Part shown: piece after piece, positions 12,814 to 21,015 of the stretch | How positions within the stretch are numbered: position 1 is the first letter of the stretch | Layout of the letters: every line of letters begins with the position of its first letter | DNA from: a virus | Reading direction: 5' to 3' (one strand) | IMG/VR virus record: IMGVR_UViG_3300031251_000024 | Span: 1 to 53,542 of that record | Length of the DNA stretch: 53,542 bases | Made by a program: the position numbers and the translations under genes | Notes under the pieces: model-generated | What the model was told of the DNA's origin: nothing | Database searches by the model: none | What the model saw: the letters and a program-made list of their open reading frames with translations, nothing else

Positions 12814-12845
12814 ATCTTCGACGTCTCCTCGTTCTGTGGATTCCC

Positions 12846-12873
12846 AAGCCCCGTCAGGAATGGCGGGGCTTTC
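12846..12873 (+). terminator. Terminator-like hairpin before the packaging genes
   Basis: AAGCCCCG (12846-12853) pairs with CGGGGCTT (12864-12871), loop 10, ending in TTTC. The T-run is short. It separates the recombinase and H1-like genes from the late block, a suitable place for antitermination by the NusG-like protein. Confidence 0.6.
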
Positions 12874-12887
12874 TCGTGGGGGATCGA

Positions 12888-13079
12888 ATGCCCGCGATCG
12901 AGAGCGCCCAGCGCCGCTCCGGCTACAAGCCGGTCTATCCGTGGCTCTCGCCTGGCGCGCTCGCCATCCTCAATCGCGCCGCGCTCGAGCGCGGCCAGCA
13001 TCCCTGCCAGTTGGCGGCCCGGCTGCTCGAGCGGGTGCTCGATGACCAGCTGATCAGCGCGGTGCTCGACGAGACCTGA
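12888..13079 (+). CDS. Hypothetical protein, 63 aa
   Basis: MPAIESAQRRSGYKPVYPWL, then SPGALAILNRAALERGQHPCQLAARLLERVLDD. The second half resembles a ribbon-helix-helix or short helical DNA-binding unit. Its TGA overlaps the ATG of the small terminase (TGATG). Confidence 0.65.
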   Translation: MPAIESAQRRSGYKPVYPWLSPGALAILNRAALERGQHPCQLAARLLERVLDDQLISAVLDET

Positions 13080-13642
13080 TGCCGGCCAAATCAAAGAAAA
13101 TCAAATCCGGACGCGGCGGCGCGCGAAAAAACGCTGGCCGCAAAAAGGGTTCGGGCCGGCCGAGCGCCTACAAGCCGGAATTCGCCGCCCAGGCCAAAAA
13201 GCTCTGCGAATTGGGCGCAACCGATGCCGACCTAGCCGACTTCTTCGGTGTTTCGATCACCACGATCGCGAACTGGAAAGTCCGGCACGCAGAGTTTTTT
13301 GACGCCCTAAAGGCCAGCAAGGATGCGGCCGACGCCCGGGTCGAGCGCAGCCTCTACAACCGTGCCGTCGGCTACACCTTCGACGCCGTCAAGATCTTCC
13401 TGCCGAAGGACTCGCGCACGCCGGTGATCGTGCCGCACCGCGAGCACGTGCCGCCCGACACCACGGCCGCGATCTTCTGGCTCAAGAACCGGCAGCGCGA
13501 CCGTTGGCGCGACGTCCAGGCTCACGAGCACGCCGGCAAGGACGGCGGCCCGATCGAGACCAAGGAACTCAACGACACCGAGCGGGCGCGGCGGATCGCC
13601 TACCTGCTGCACCGGGCGGCGAACAAGAAGGACAAGCCATGA
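13079..13642 (+). CDS. terS: Terminase small subunit, 187 aa
   Basis: A basic N-terminus (KSKKIKSGRGGARKNAGRKK) precedes an HTH section (YKPEFAAQAKKLCELGATDADLADFFGVSITTIANWK, ~30-70). Then come the typical ARVERSLYNRAVGYTFDAVKIF and HVPPDTTAAIFWLKNRQRDRWRD motifs of phage small terminases. It recognises phage DNA for packaging. The large subunit is 5 kb downstream, separated by fibre genes. Confidence 0.85.
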   Translation: MPAKSKKIKSGRGGARKNAGRKKGSGRPSAYKPEFAAQAKKLCELGATDADLADFFGVSITTIANWKVRHAEFFDALKASKDAADARVERSLYNRAVGYTFDAVKIFLPKDSRTPVIVPHREHVPPDTTAAIFWLKNRQRDRWRDVQAHEHAGKDGGPIETKELNDTERARRIAYLLHRAANKKDKP

Positions 13643-13977
13643 GCGTAGATGTCCAGAGCCATCCCGTCGTGTGCTCGTCGGTCTACAAGGCCTCGCCGCG
13701 TGGCTATGCGCAGCTCAGCGTCACCACCGTGCAGACGCTGGATGCGCTGCTCGCGGCCGCGAGCGTGCCCTACACGCGCGACGGCACCGAGCGGTGGGCG
13801 CTGGTCAGCGTGGAGACCAACGGCATCCGCTGGCTCGACGACGGGCAGACCCCGACGACTTCGTATGGCCAGCCGGTCGCGGCCGCGAGCGCCGAAATCC
13901 TCGCGACCGACTTCAGCAAGGTGAAACTGGTCTCCCAGTCCGGGACGGCGGTCGTGAATGTGAGCTTCTACCGATGA
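13639..13977 (+). CDS. Small virion-associated-type protein, 112 aa
   Basis: MSVDVQSHPVVCSSVYKASP; the middle (ERWALVSVETNGIRWLDDGQTPTTSYGQPVAAASAE) matches a recurrent short beta protein of phage structural clusters, as I remember it. ATGA overlaps with both neighbours. Probably a minor structural protein. Confidence 0.65.
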   Translation: MSVDVQSHPVVCSSVYKASPRGYAQLSVTTVQTLDALLAAASVPYTRDGTERWALVSVETNGIRWLDDGQTPTTSYGQPVAAASAEILATDFSKVKLVSQSGTAVVNVSFYR

Positions 13978-14915
13978 TGACCCTGGTCCGCGCCGTCGCG
14001 GCCGCGCTGGCGATCGGCGCCGCCGTCTTCGCCTCGCCGACGCTGGCGCAGTTTCCGCCTGACGTCGGGCCAAACGTGCCGACGAATCCCGGCACCGGCT
14101 CCTCCGGCATCACCAAGGACGTCACCACCTGCACCTCCTGCAATGCCAATGGCCTCCTCTATTCGGACGGCTCGGTCGTAAAGTCCCTTGCCACCGCCAA
14201 CTCCGGTGTTTTGGTCACCTCTGCGGGAGGGGTGCCGAGCATATCGTCGACGCTGCCGGCGGGATTGATAACAGGCGGCGGCACGGCTTGTTCAGCGGGG
14301 AACCTCGGTCTCGCGATTGGTGCCAATGTCCAGGGCTTTTACTCCACCGGAACTAACATCGCCGTTTGCGCCAACGGGACCAAGCTGGACTATGGTATTA
14401 CGAACGGGTCCGGCTGGACATTTGGAGCACAAGCCGCATTTGGTGTCATGGTTCTAAGCGGAGGGACTGGACTCAATACAGGTACGCTCAATATCACGGC
14501 CGGAGGCGCTCTCATCCACACCGGCATCACGACCGACGCGACGCATACCGACGCGACGGTCTGTGAGGACACGACCAGCCACCAATACTATTTTGGCTCT
14601 GGCACCGCTGGAATTTGCCTTGGCACATCGAGCATTCGGTTCAAGGACGCGATTGCTCCGCTCTCATCGGGCCTCTCCGACCTCATGAGGCTGGACACGA
14701 TCACTTATCACTATAAGCCTGGGTATGGCGATCCGTCTCGCAAGCTGTATGGATTCACTGCCGAGCAGATGTATGGGGTAATTCCCGATCTCGTCGGGCT
14801 TGATCCCGAAGGACGGCCAAATTCGGTGGATTGGGCTGGGCTCGTGCCGGTGCTGGTCAATAGCATCAAGGAATTGAAGGGTCAGATCGAACAGCTTCGC
14901 GCAGCGCGGGGATGA
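13974..14915 (+). CDS. Tail fibre with signal peptide and C-terminal S74 chaperone domain, 313 aa
   Basis: ATGATG start; the first ~26 residues (MTLVRAVAAALAIGAAVFAS, then PTLAQ) form a clear Sec signal peptide ending in an Ala-x-Ala-like site. A Gly/Thr/Ser-rich beta region follows. The C-terminal ~95 residues (SSIRFKDAIAPLSSGLSDLM ... LVNSIKELKGQIEQLRA) match the S74 intramolecular chaperone that trimerises and then cleaves itself from fibres. Its codon usage and base composition are less GC-rich than the surrounding genes. A Sec signal on a tail fibre is unusual. Confidence 0.8.
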   Translation: MMTLVRAVAAALAIGAAVFASPTLAQFPPDVGPNVPTNPGTGSSGITKDVTTCTSCNANGLLYSDGSVVKSLATANSGVLVTSAGGVPSISSTLPAGLITGGGTACSAGNLGLAIGANVQGFYSTGTNIAVCANGTKLDYGITNGSGWTFGAQAAFGVMVLSGGTGLNTGTLNITAGGALIHTGITTDATHTDATVCEDTTSHQYYFGSGTAGICLGTSSIRFKDAIAPLSSGLSDLMRLDTITYHYKPGYGDPSRKLYGFTAEQMYGVIPDLVGLDPEGRPNSVDWAGLVPVLVNSIKELKGQIEQLRAARG

Positions 14916-14922
14916 CAAGGGC

Positions 14923-16995
14923 ATGATTCGCGCCGCTCTAATTGCGACGATCGCCGGCATCGCGATTGCTGGCGCATCCGCTCCGGGACCGATCGACGGT
15001 AGTTGTCCCAATCTGCCGGGCGCTGCGATCTCGTTTTGCCGCAATATCAACGTCATGCACTGGGGCGCGAAGTGCGACGGGCACACCGACGACGCTGCCG
15101 CGATCCAGGGGGCGAACGACTACGCTTACGAACACGGCGCGCTGGAGATCAATTTTCCTGCCACGGGCGCCTGCTGTTCGTATACGCCGCCGCTCTACAT
15201 GGATGCGCCTGGAAACTTGCGGGCCAATCTACAGGCCCCAACAATCTTTGGGTTCTCGTTGCGCTGGGTAGGCGCTGGACTGGCAGGAAATATCAATCAC
15301 GGTTCATGGCTATGCCCCAATAGCGAAGCCGCTCCTGCGCTGTGGATTGGGACTGGCGCCGGAATGACGATTTCCGGGCTCAACATTCGAGGCCCAAATA
15401 CCAACCCATTCTGTGACGCTGAGCGCAATCCTAGCGGAATTGGCATTGCTATCGCTGGCGGCCCCGGAGGGTCCACGCAGACGCTCATCGAGAACGTCCA
15501 CGTCGTAAACTTCTACACCGGGATCAAGACGGGCGCGAACGTCGATAGTCTCAGCGACAGCGTGACCCTGCACAAGACTTGGATCGAGGGCGCCTATTAC
15601 GGATTCTACGTCGGTGCGACGCAGAACTTCATCCTCGACCTCGACCAAACCACCATCACGGCAGCGAAGGCCGTCTATGTTCCGCAGAACATCCATGTGA
15701 ATGTTCGCGGGGGCTCTCAAGGCGGCCCTGGTGCCCCGCTGCTCGTGGCCCCGGTTTCCGGGATTTCCACGCTCTCTGGAAAGGGAAGCGGCCCGTACAC
15801 GTTCACCGCCGCGCTCACTCTCGCTCATCCGCTCTGCTACCATCGGGCGGCCTTCAAGACGGCCCACTTCGGAGTGGTCCCCGCGCTGTTGACGGGCTAC
15901 GCCAACGGGGTCGGTAGTTTTCAGCTTCTCCCGGCATGGGTTGTTTCGCAGTTCGGCGCACAGGATTTGGTCGCGGGCACCGATCTGCAAGCCGAACTGC
16001 AAGCTACAACGCAAGTTTTCCTCGGTGGCGATCAGACGATCTGGACCGGTGCCATCAACGCGAGCGGCGTTCACATCGAGACGCCGTGCCCCTACACGAT
16101 GCTGGACATGCAGACCGCCCAGCCTGCCGGAAACCAGCAGCAATCGGTGATCGAGCGCATCCGGTACAATGGCGATCCGGCGGGATGCTCGCTGCAAGGC
16201 AGCCTAGGGTCGGGTTCGACAAACGAAGCCGCGTTCCTTCTACAGCAGTCTCATCCGTGGATGTCTCTGAGCAATTATTCGATCAGCGCAAGGGACAGCA
16301 ATTTCGGCTCGGCGGGTGCCGATCACGTTCTTATCGATGCGTGGCATCAGGGCGCTGGATATTCGTTCTCGGGAAACGTTTACCTTGGGGCTCCCAATTG
16401 GCGCTCATGGTCCGACGTTCACAACCCCGGCCTTGATGGATTGAATGCACGCTTCAAGGGGCTCGGCACGTTCGACGCTTCGCCTTACAGCCGCAGTAGT
16501 GGCCTCGACAGTCAGTATCCGGCGGTCGGTTACCGCCCAGCCCCGTGGGCAATTCCTCGATTGAGCGCCTCGCAATTTACTGCACTCGGGTCGTTGCCAG
16601 CTCTTGGAACCTATGACCCGATCCATGGCGACACGCTCTACCAGGTACTCAGTTACGATCCTGCGGCCGGCGCGAAGTTCGTCCGGTCAGGTCATCACTT
16701 CGCATCATGGGGGCAAAATCTCTCCGTCAACTGGACCTACAAGGGCGGGTCAAACGTCGCGCTGGTAGACAGCACAGCGAATCTCTTTGCCGGCCTCTAT
16801 ATCGGATTGTCCATCGGCGGCACGACGCAGTGGATGGTCGTCACCGGGGTCTATCCGTCACTCGGCTATGTGACGGTGACGAGTGTCGGGGATGGGATCA
16901 CAGTGCCGCTCAATCCGGGAGACAAGCTCACAGTCTACACCGGAAGCGTCATTCTGCAGGAACCATACTCGTTTTCGACAATGACCTTGCAGTGA
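14923..16995 (+). CDS. Beta-helix tail spike, probable polysaccharide depolymerase, 690 aa
   Basis: After a signal-peptide-like start (MIRAALIATIAGIAIAGASA) comes INVMHWGAKCDGHTDDAAAI, the hallmark opening of pectate-lyase-3 type spikes. Parallel beta-helix sequence follows to about residue 300 (ISGLNIRGPNTNPF..., LIENVHVVNFYTGIKTG). The C-terminal ~380 residues are beta-rich and unassigned. Such spikes bind and cut capsule or LPS. The gene lies with the S74 fibre between the two terminase genes. Catalytic residues cannot be picked by eye. Confidence 0.8.
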   Translation: MIRAALIATIAGIAIAGASAPGPIDGSCPNLPGAAISFCRNINVMHWGAKCDGHTDDAAAIQGANDYAYEHGALEINFPATGACCSYTPPLYMDAPGNLRANLQAPTIFGFSLRWVGAGLAGNINHGSWLCPNSEAAPALWIGTGAGMTISGLNIRGPNTNPFCDAERNPSGIGIAIAGGPGGSTQTLIENVHVVNFYTGIKTGANVDSLSDSVTLHKTWIEGAYYGFYVGATQNFILDLDQTTITAAKAVYVPQNIHVNVRGGSQGGPGAPLLVAPVSGISTLSGKGSGPYTFTAALTLAHPLCYHRAAFKTAHFGVVPALLTGYANGVGSFQLLPAWVVSQFGAQDLVAGTDLQAELQATTQVFLGGDQTIWTGAINASGVHIETPCPYTMLDMQTAQPAGNQQQSVIERIRYNGDPAGCSLQGSLGSGSTNEAAFLLQQSHPWMSLSNYSISARDSNFGSAGADHVLIDAWHQGAGYSFSGNVYLGAPNWRSWSDVHNPGLDGLNARFKGLGTFDASPYSRSSGLDSQYPAVGYRPAPWAIPRLSASQFTALGSLPALGTYDPIHGDTLYQVLSYDPAAGAKFVRSGHHFASWGQNLSVNWTYKGGSNVALVDSTANLFAGLYIGLSIGGTTQWMVVTGVYPSLGYVTVTSVGDGITVPLNPGDKLTVYTGSVILQEPYSFSTMTLQ

Positions 16996-17072
16996 TCCGT
17001 TGAGATAGCGCCGCCCCGTCACCGTTCTGATCGCATTTTCCCGCCCCTAGACCCACAAGGTTGAATCCCACT

Positions 17073-17342
17073 ATGTCACGATCATGGTCTCTCGGCCTCT
17101 GCCTCGCCACATTCCTGGCTCCTGCGGCTTTTGGGCAACAGCCCGCCCGTCCTAACCCCAACGCAAAGCTCTCCATCGAGATGACCCGAGGCATGGCGGG
17201 AGACCTCGCCGGGGTTCTCATGCGCTTCTCGTCCCTGTGCGATCCGGCTTGCCATCTCATCATCGCAAGGGCACTGGTGGCGCTGGATAGCTCGGTGCCG
17301 GTGGAGGCGCCCGTACAGCCGCCGGCCCCGCCGCAGCAATAG
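17073..17342 (+). CDS. Small exported protein, 89 aa
   Basis: Signal peptide MSRSWSLGLCLATFLAPAAF, then GQQPARPNPNAKLSIEM. The mature part has two Cys (SLCDPACHLI) and a Pro-rich tail. ATG 17073 is preferred over the in-frame TTG 17061. Found next to the exported fibre and spike. Function unknown. Confidence 0.6.
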   Translation: MSRSWSLGLCLATFLAPAAFGQQPARPNPNAKLSIEMTRGMAGDLAGVLMRFSSLCDPACHLIIARALVALDSSVPVEAPVQPPAPPQQ

Positions 17343-17415
17343 CAATCCTCCGCCGCCGCACGGGTCACCCGCGGCAACCTCCATACAAATCCCAATCTGA
17401 CAAGGAGATCACGCC

Positions 17416-17895
17416 ATGAGCTATTCCGGCGCTTCCGTCGATTCGCCGCGCGTTTCGAACGAATTTGGTTCGCGTCGGACCGGCTACAACAATAAGGGGG
17501 CCATCACACAGGAGGGCATCCCGATCACCAGCAATGCCGCGGATGCGGTGATCACGATCGCGGCCTCGCAGACCTCTCCCCGCACGGTGACCATCCAGCT
17601 CAACAATACGGACGGCACGCCGATCTCGCACTGCCAGAGCTTCGAGATGGGAGTCTATCTCGATGCGGCCGGCGTCGCTCAGGCCGTCACCGGCGGTTCG
17701 ACCGGCATGGCCGTCGACGGCACCGCCGGCATCATCGAGGCGACCCCGACCTCGAAGAAGCGGTTCAGTTGCCGCACCAACGCGACCGGGTTGTGGTCGG
17801 GCACTTGGACCGACAGCGCCCACGAGGTCGCGTTCCTCGGCGTCATCCTGCCGTCCGGGCGCACTGTCTTCTCGGCCGCGCTCACGACGGCGTAA
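17416..17895 (+). CDS. Hypothetical structural-type protein, 159 aa
   Basis: ATG after AAGGAGATCACGCC. MSYSGASVDSPRVSNEFGSR; beta-rich with repeated Thr/Gly (ADAVITIAASQTSPRTVTIQLNNTDGTPI). It looks like a capsid- or tail-decorating domain, but no family is recognised. Confidence 0.6.
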   Translation: MSYSGASVDSPRVSNEFGSRRTGYNNKGAITQEGIPITSNAADAVITIAASQTSPRTVTIQLNNTDGTPISHCQSFEMGVYLDAAGVAQAVTGGSTGMAVDGTAGIIEATPTSKKRFSCRTNATGLWSGTWTDSAHEVAFLGVILPSGRTVFSAALTTA

Positions 17896-17923
17896 CCCCA
17901 AGGTCAAACAGGAGATATTCCCA

Positions 17924-18244
17924 ATGCTTCGCCAGACCATCGACGAGCTGATCGCCGAGTCGCACGCGACCGGCTACGGCTCCGAGCTGCCGCCCTCGGT
18001 GACGCGCCTCGTCCAGGCGCTTGCCGACGGCATCGACGCGAAGGCCGCGCCCGCGGGCCCCGTCCAGCCGGCCACACCGGACCCGGCGATCGCCGCGCTC
18101 GAGACCGAGGTGGCCGCACTGAAGGCCCAGGCTGCGGCGTTCGCCGGCGCCAAGGCGGAGGTCGACCAGCTGGTGCGGGTGCTGTCAGGCCTCGCGCCTG
18201 GGCAGCCCGCGGCACCGGCCGCGCCTGCGGCACCGGCGGCCTAA
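17924..18244 (+). CDS. Coiled-coil protein, 106 aa
   Basis: MLRQTIDELIAESHATGYGS; a coiled-coil heptad stretch at about 60-90 (IAALETEVAALKAQAAAFAGAKAEVDQLV) and an Ala/Pro-repeat tail. A good AGGAG precedes the start. The gene lies just before the holin-like gene. Function unknown. Confidence 0.65.
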   Translation: MLRQTIDELIAESHATGYGSELPPSVTRLVQALADGIDAKAAPAGPVQPATPDPAIAALETEVAALKAQAAAFAGAKAEVDQLVRVLSGLAPGQPAAPAAPAAPAA

Positions 18245-18247
18245 GCC

Positions 18248-18499
18248 ATGCGCCTGTCCGGCCCGGTGCTGATCTCCATCCTGGTGATCGCCGGGTTCAT
18301 CTCCGCGTGCGTGCTGCTGCTGCTCAAGCCGATCACGCTTTCGGACAACGCCGGGCAGATTCTCAACATCCTGCTCGGCACGCTCGGCGCCAAGTTCTCG
18401 GACGTGGTGAGCTACCACATCGGCTCCTCGGCCGGCTCCAAGGCCAAGGACGCCACGATGCAGGCGCTGACGGCGGGGCAGGGCAAGCCGCCAGCGTGA
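18248..18499 (+). CDS. Holin-like membrane protein, 83 aa
   Basis: Membrane helix at ~5-27 (GPVLISILVIAGFISACVLLLLKP) and an amphipathic or second helix at ~35-50 (AGQILNILLGTLGAKFSDVVSYHI). A GSSAGSKAKDATMQ polar tail follows, a motif I associate with phage holin-family proteins. It is far from the endolysin, which weakens the call; it may instead be a virion or inhibitor membrane protein. Its TGA overlaps the GTG of the large terminase. Confidence 0.5.
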   Translation: MRLSGPVLISILVIAGFISACVLLLLKPITLSDNAGQILNILLGTLGAKFSDVVSYHIGSSAGSKAKDATMQALTAGQGKPPA

Positions 18500-20076
18500 G
18501 CCTGATCGAGGACCTGCTCAAGCAGGTCGGCAATCCAAGCCCCGAGTTCAAGGCGCTCCTGGAGAAGGTCGGCGCCGAGCATCCCGACGAGCTCGCCGAA
18601 GCGGTCGACGCTGTCTGGGTGCCAAACCCGGGGCCGCAGACGGCGGCGTACTTTTCGCCCGCGGACGAGTTGCTGTATGGCGGAGAAGCAGGCGGAGGCA
18701 AGAGTGACCTGCTTCTCGGCCTTCCCGTCACGGCGCACGATCGTTCCCTGGTGCTGCGCCGGATCAACGGCGACGCCGTCAAGCTCGTCGAGCGCGTCGA
18801 AGCGATCGTCGGTCACCGCAACGGCTACAACGGTCAATTGCAGCGCTGGCGTCTGGATGGCCGCCTGATCGAGCTGCGCGGGTGCGAGCAGGAAGCGGAC
18901 AAGCAGAGGTTCAAGGGCGACCCTCACGACTTCATCGGCTTTGACGAGCTTTGTGACTTCCTCGAAAGCCAGTACCGATTCATCATCGGATGGAACCGGT
19001 CGGCGAAGCCGGGGCAGCGCTGCCGTGTAGTGGGTGCCACCAATCCTCCAACGACCGCGTCCGGCCTGTGGGTGTTCAAGTATTGGGCGCCTTGGCTCGA
19101 CCCCAATCACCCGAACCCGGCGAAGCCAGGCGAGTTGCGGTGGTACACGACGGTCAACGGCGTCGACACCGAGGTCGACGGTCCCGGCCCGCATGAGATC
19201 GAAGGCGAAGCTGTGCCGGTGATGGCGCGGTCGCGGTCCTTCATCCCCTCGACGCTGGAAGACAATCCCGACCTCGCGGCCACCAATTACCGCTCGGTTC
19301 TGGCGGCCCTGCCCGACGGATTACGTCGCGCCTACCGCGATGGCGACTGGTCGGTGGGCCAAAGGGATGACGACTGGCAGGCGATCCCGACAGCGTGGAT
19401 CGAGGCAGCCCAGGCCCGCTGGACGCCGAAGCCGCCGAGAGGCGTGCCGATGACGGCGATGGCCGTCGACGTGGCGCCAGGCGGCGGCGATCGCCGGGTG
19501 ATCTGCTGGCGTCACGGTGGGTGGTTCGGCCCATTCGACGCCAAAAGAGAGGTCGATAAGACCGGCCGGCGCACCGCGGCAGACGTGATCTACCATCGCC
19601 GCGGCAATTGCCCCGTGGTGGTCGACCTCGGTGGTGGTTGGGGCGGCGATGCGGTGATCGCGCTCAAGGACAACGGCGTGGTTGTCGTGGCCTTCAACGG
19701 CGTCGAGACGACGACAGAGCGGCAGCGCGGCGGCAAGCTTGGCTTCCGCAACAAACGGAGCGCCGCGGTGTGGCGTTTCCGCGAAGCGCTTGATCCAAGC
19801 CAGGAGGGCGGGTCGGTCGTCGCCTTACCTCCTGATGCTGAGCTCAAGGCCGAGCTCGCTTCCTACCGCTACGAGAACACGCATGCCGGCATCCTGGTCC
19901 GGCCCAAGGAAGAACAGCGCGAGTTGCTCGGCCAGTCGCCTGACAAGGGGGATGGTGCCGTGATGTGCCTCTCCGAAGGCGCAAAGGCAGCGGAGCGAAT
20001 CGCGCGTGCGGGACGCACGGCGACGCCGATGGTCGCGAACACGGGGGGACGGCAGATGGCGAGTGTGAGGCGATGA
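18496..20076 (+). CDS. terL: Terminase large subunit, 526 aa
   Basis: GTG start overlaps the upstream stop. Walker A LLYGGEAGGGKSD (~55-67); a Walker B-like HDFIGFDELCDF (~144); a motif III region VVGATNPPT; then an RNase H-type nuclease domain beginning MAVDVAPGGGDRRVICW with a second acidic region VVVDLGGGWGGDAV. It pumps DNA into proheads and cuts it. The order matches other podoviral terminases. Confidence 0.9.
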   Translation: MSLIEDLLKQVGNPSPEFKALLEKVGAEHPDELAEAVDAVWVPNPGPQTAAYFSPADELLYGGEAGGGKSDLLLGLPVTAHDRSLVLRRINGDAVKLVERVEAIVGHRNGYNGQLQRWRLDGRLIELRGCEQEADKQRFKGDPHDFIGFDELCDFLESQYRFIIGWNRSAKPGQRCRVVGATNPPTTASGLWVFKYWAPWLDPNHPNPAKPGELRWYTTVNGVDTEVDGPGPHEIEGEAVPVMARSRSFIPSTLEDNPDLAATNYRSVLAALPDGLRRAYRDGDWSVGQRDDDWQAIPTAWIEAAQARWTPKPPRGVPMTAMAVDVAPGGGDRRVICWRHGGWFGPFDAKREVDKTGRRTAADVIYHRRGNCPVVVDLGGGWGGDAVIALKDNGVVVVAFNGVETTTERQRGGKLGFRNKRSAAVWRFREALDPSQEGGSVVALPPDAELKAELASYRYENTHAGILVRPKEEQRELLGQSPDKGDGAVMCLSEGAKAAERIARAGRTATPMVANTGGRQMASVRR

Positions 20077-20300
20077 GATCGCGCCCCTACCTCTCCGCCA
20101 GTGAGCCGCCGCGCCCCTACAGCGAGATCGTCGCCGAGCGCCGCCGCGCCGACCCGACCCACCGCATCCTCGATGACATCGCCGAGATGGAGGCCGAAGC
20201 CGCCGCCATGACCGACCCCGTCGAACGCAAGCGGCGCCAGTGCGAGGCCGAGGAGCTGCGCTGCCAGCTCGCCCACCGGCCGCCGGCCGAGGAGTTTTGA
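20073..20300 (+). CDS. Small charged protein, 75 aa
   Basis: MRSRPYLSASEPPRPYSEIV; helical, rich in Arg/Glu (AERRRADPTHRILDDIAEMEAEAAAMTDPVERKRRQCEAEEL). It overlaps terL and the desaturase-like gene at its ends (ATGA, TGATG). A possible packaging-linked accessory; function unknown. Confidence 0.6.
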   Translation: MRSRPYLSASEPPRPYSEIVAERRRADPTHRILDDIAEMEAEAAAMTDPVERKRRQCEAEELRCQLAHRPPAEEF

Positions 20301-20758
20301 TGAACGCGCTTGAAGGGTTGCTCGGCTACGTCGTGGCCGATGCCTTGACCGGCATCTATCACGCCGCGACGGATGCCGGATGGAATGTCCGCTCACAACT
20401 GGATTTGTTTCAGAACCACCACAAACACCCGCGCAGCATGACGTTCGATTTAAGTCCGGCGGTCGTAGGCATTCCCCTGATGCTATGCGCCGCGTTGGGC
20501 TGGCATGTCGTCTTTTTTCTCGTCCTTGGGGCGGCTCTGTCTCTGTGTCAGGTGCCTCATTACTACACCCACCATCGCGGAGGCGCGGTCATCCGCTTCC
20601 TGCAGCGTTGGCATGTCATCCTGCCGCCTCGCGAACACGCGCTCCACCGTCGCCAGTTCGATCGCAACTTCTGCATCCTGTCCGGCTGGAATAACGGCTG
20701 GATGAACTGGGTGCTGGGCACGAACTCCGAAATGCGCCGGCTGAGGAGTCCTGAATGA
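20300..20758 (+). CDS. CarF/TMEM189-like lipid desaturase, 152 aa
   Basis: Histidine clusters match the lipid-desaturase (Kua/CarF) pattern: VADALTGIYHAATD (His21), FQNHHKHP (40, 41, 43), VPHYYTHHRG (87, 91, 92), LQRWHVILPPREHALH (105, 113, 116) and CILSGWNNGWMN. A membrane stretch (~53-82) lies between the His groups. Family members use a di-iron centre to desaturate ether lipids (plasmanyl-ethanolamine) or related lipids. It is shorter than usual, and an Arg follows His116 where the family tends to have a second His. It is overlapped by structural genes on both sides, so it is a settled part of the late operon. It would act in the host inner membrane. Confidence 0.75.
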   Translation: MNALEGLLGYVVADALTGIYHAATDAGWNVRSQLDLFQNHHKHPRSMTFDLSPAVVGIPLMLCAALGWHVVFFLVLGAALSLCQVPHYYTHHRGGAVIRFLQRWHVILPPREHALHRRQFDRNFCILSGWNNGWMNWVLGTNSEMRRLRSPE

Positions 20759-21015
20759 ACCCCTTCAAGATGCCAACGCCGCCGGCGATCCCGGCGCCGA
20801 AACCGCCGCCGCCGCTGCCGGACCTCAACTCGCCGGAGAACCTCGCCGCCCAGCGCCTGGCGCAGGCGAGGGCGAATTCGTCCGGCCGCTCGGCGACCCA
20901 GCTCACCACAGCCGGAACGGCGGCCGCGGGCACGCTGGCAGGCTCGGCGGGTGGCACCACGGCACCGACCACGAGCCCCGGCTCCTATGCCGGCGCCAAG
21001 GCGGGGGCGCGCTGA
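20755..21015 (+). CDS. Proline-rich small protein, 86 aa
   Basis: MNPFKMPTPPAIPAPKPPPP, then LPDLNSPENLAAQRLAQARAN and a Gly/Thr/Ala tail. Short Pro-rich proteins of this kind sit next to portal genes in podoviruses. ATGA overlap with the desaturase-like gene. Function unknown. Confidence 0.6.
   Translation: MNPFKMPTPPAIPAPKPPPPLPDLNSPENLAAQRLAQARANSSGRSATQLTTAGTAAAGTLAGSAGGTTAPTTSPGSYAGAKAGAR

Noticed and set aside
12105-13079. Long rightward frame overlapping the serine recombinase
   Set aside because: A shifted-frame shadow; only its last 63 codons (from 12888) form a supported gene.
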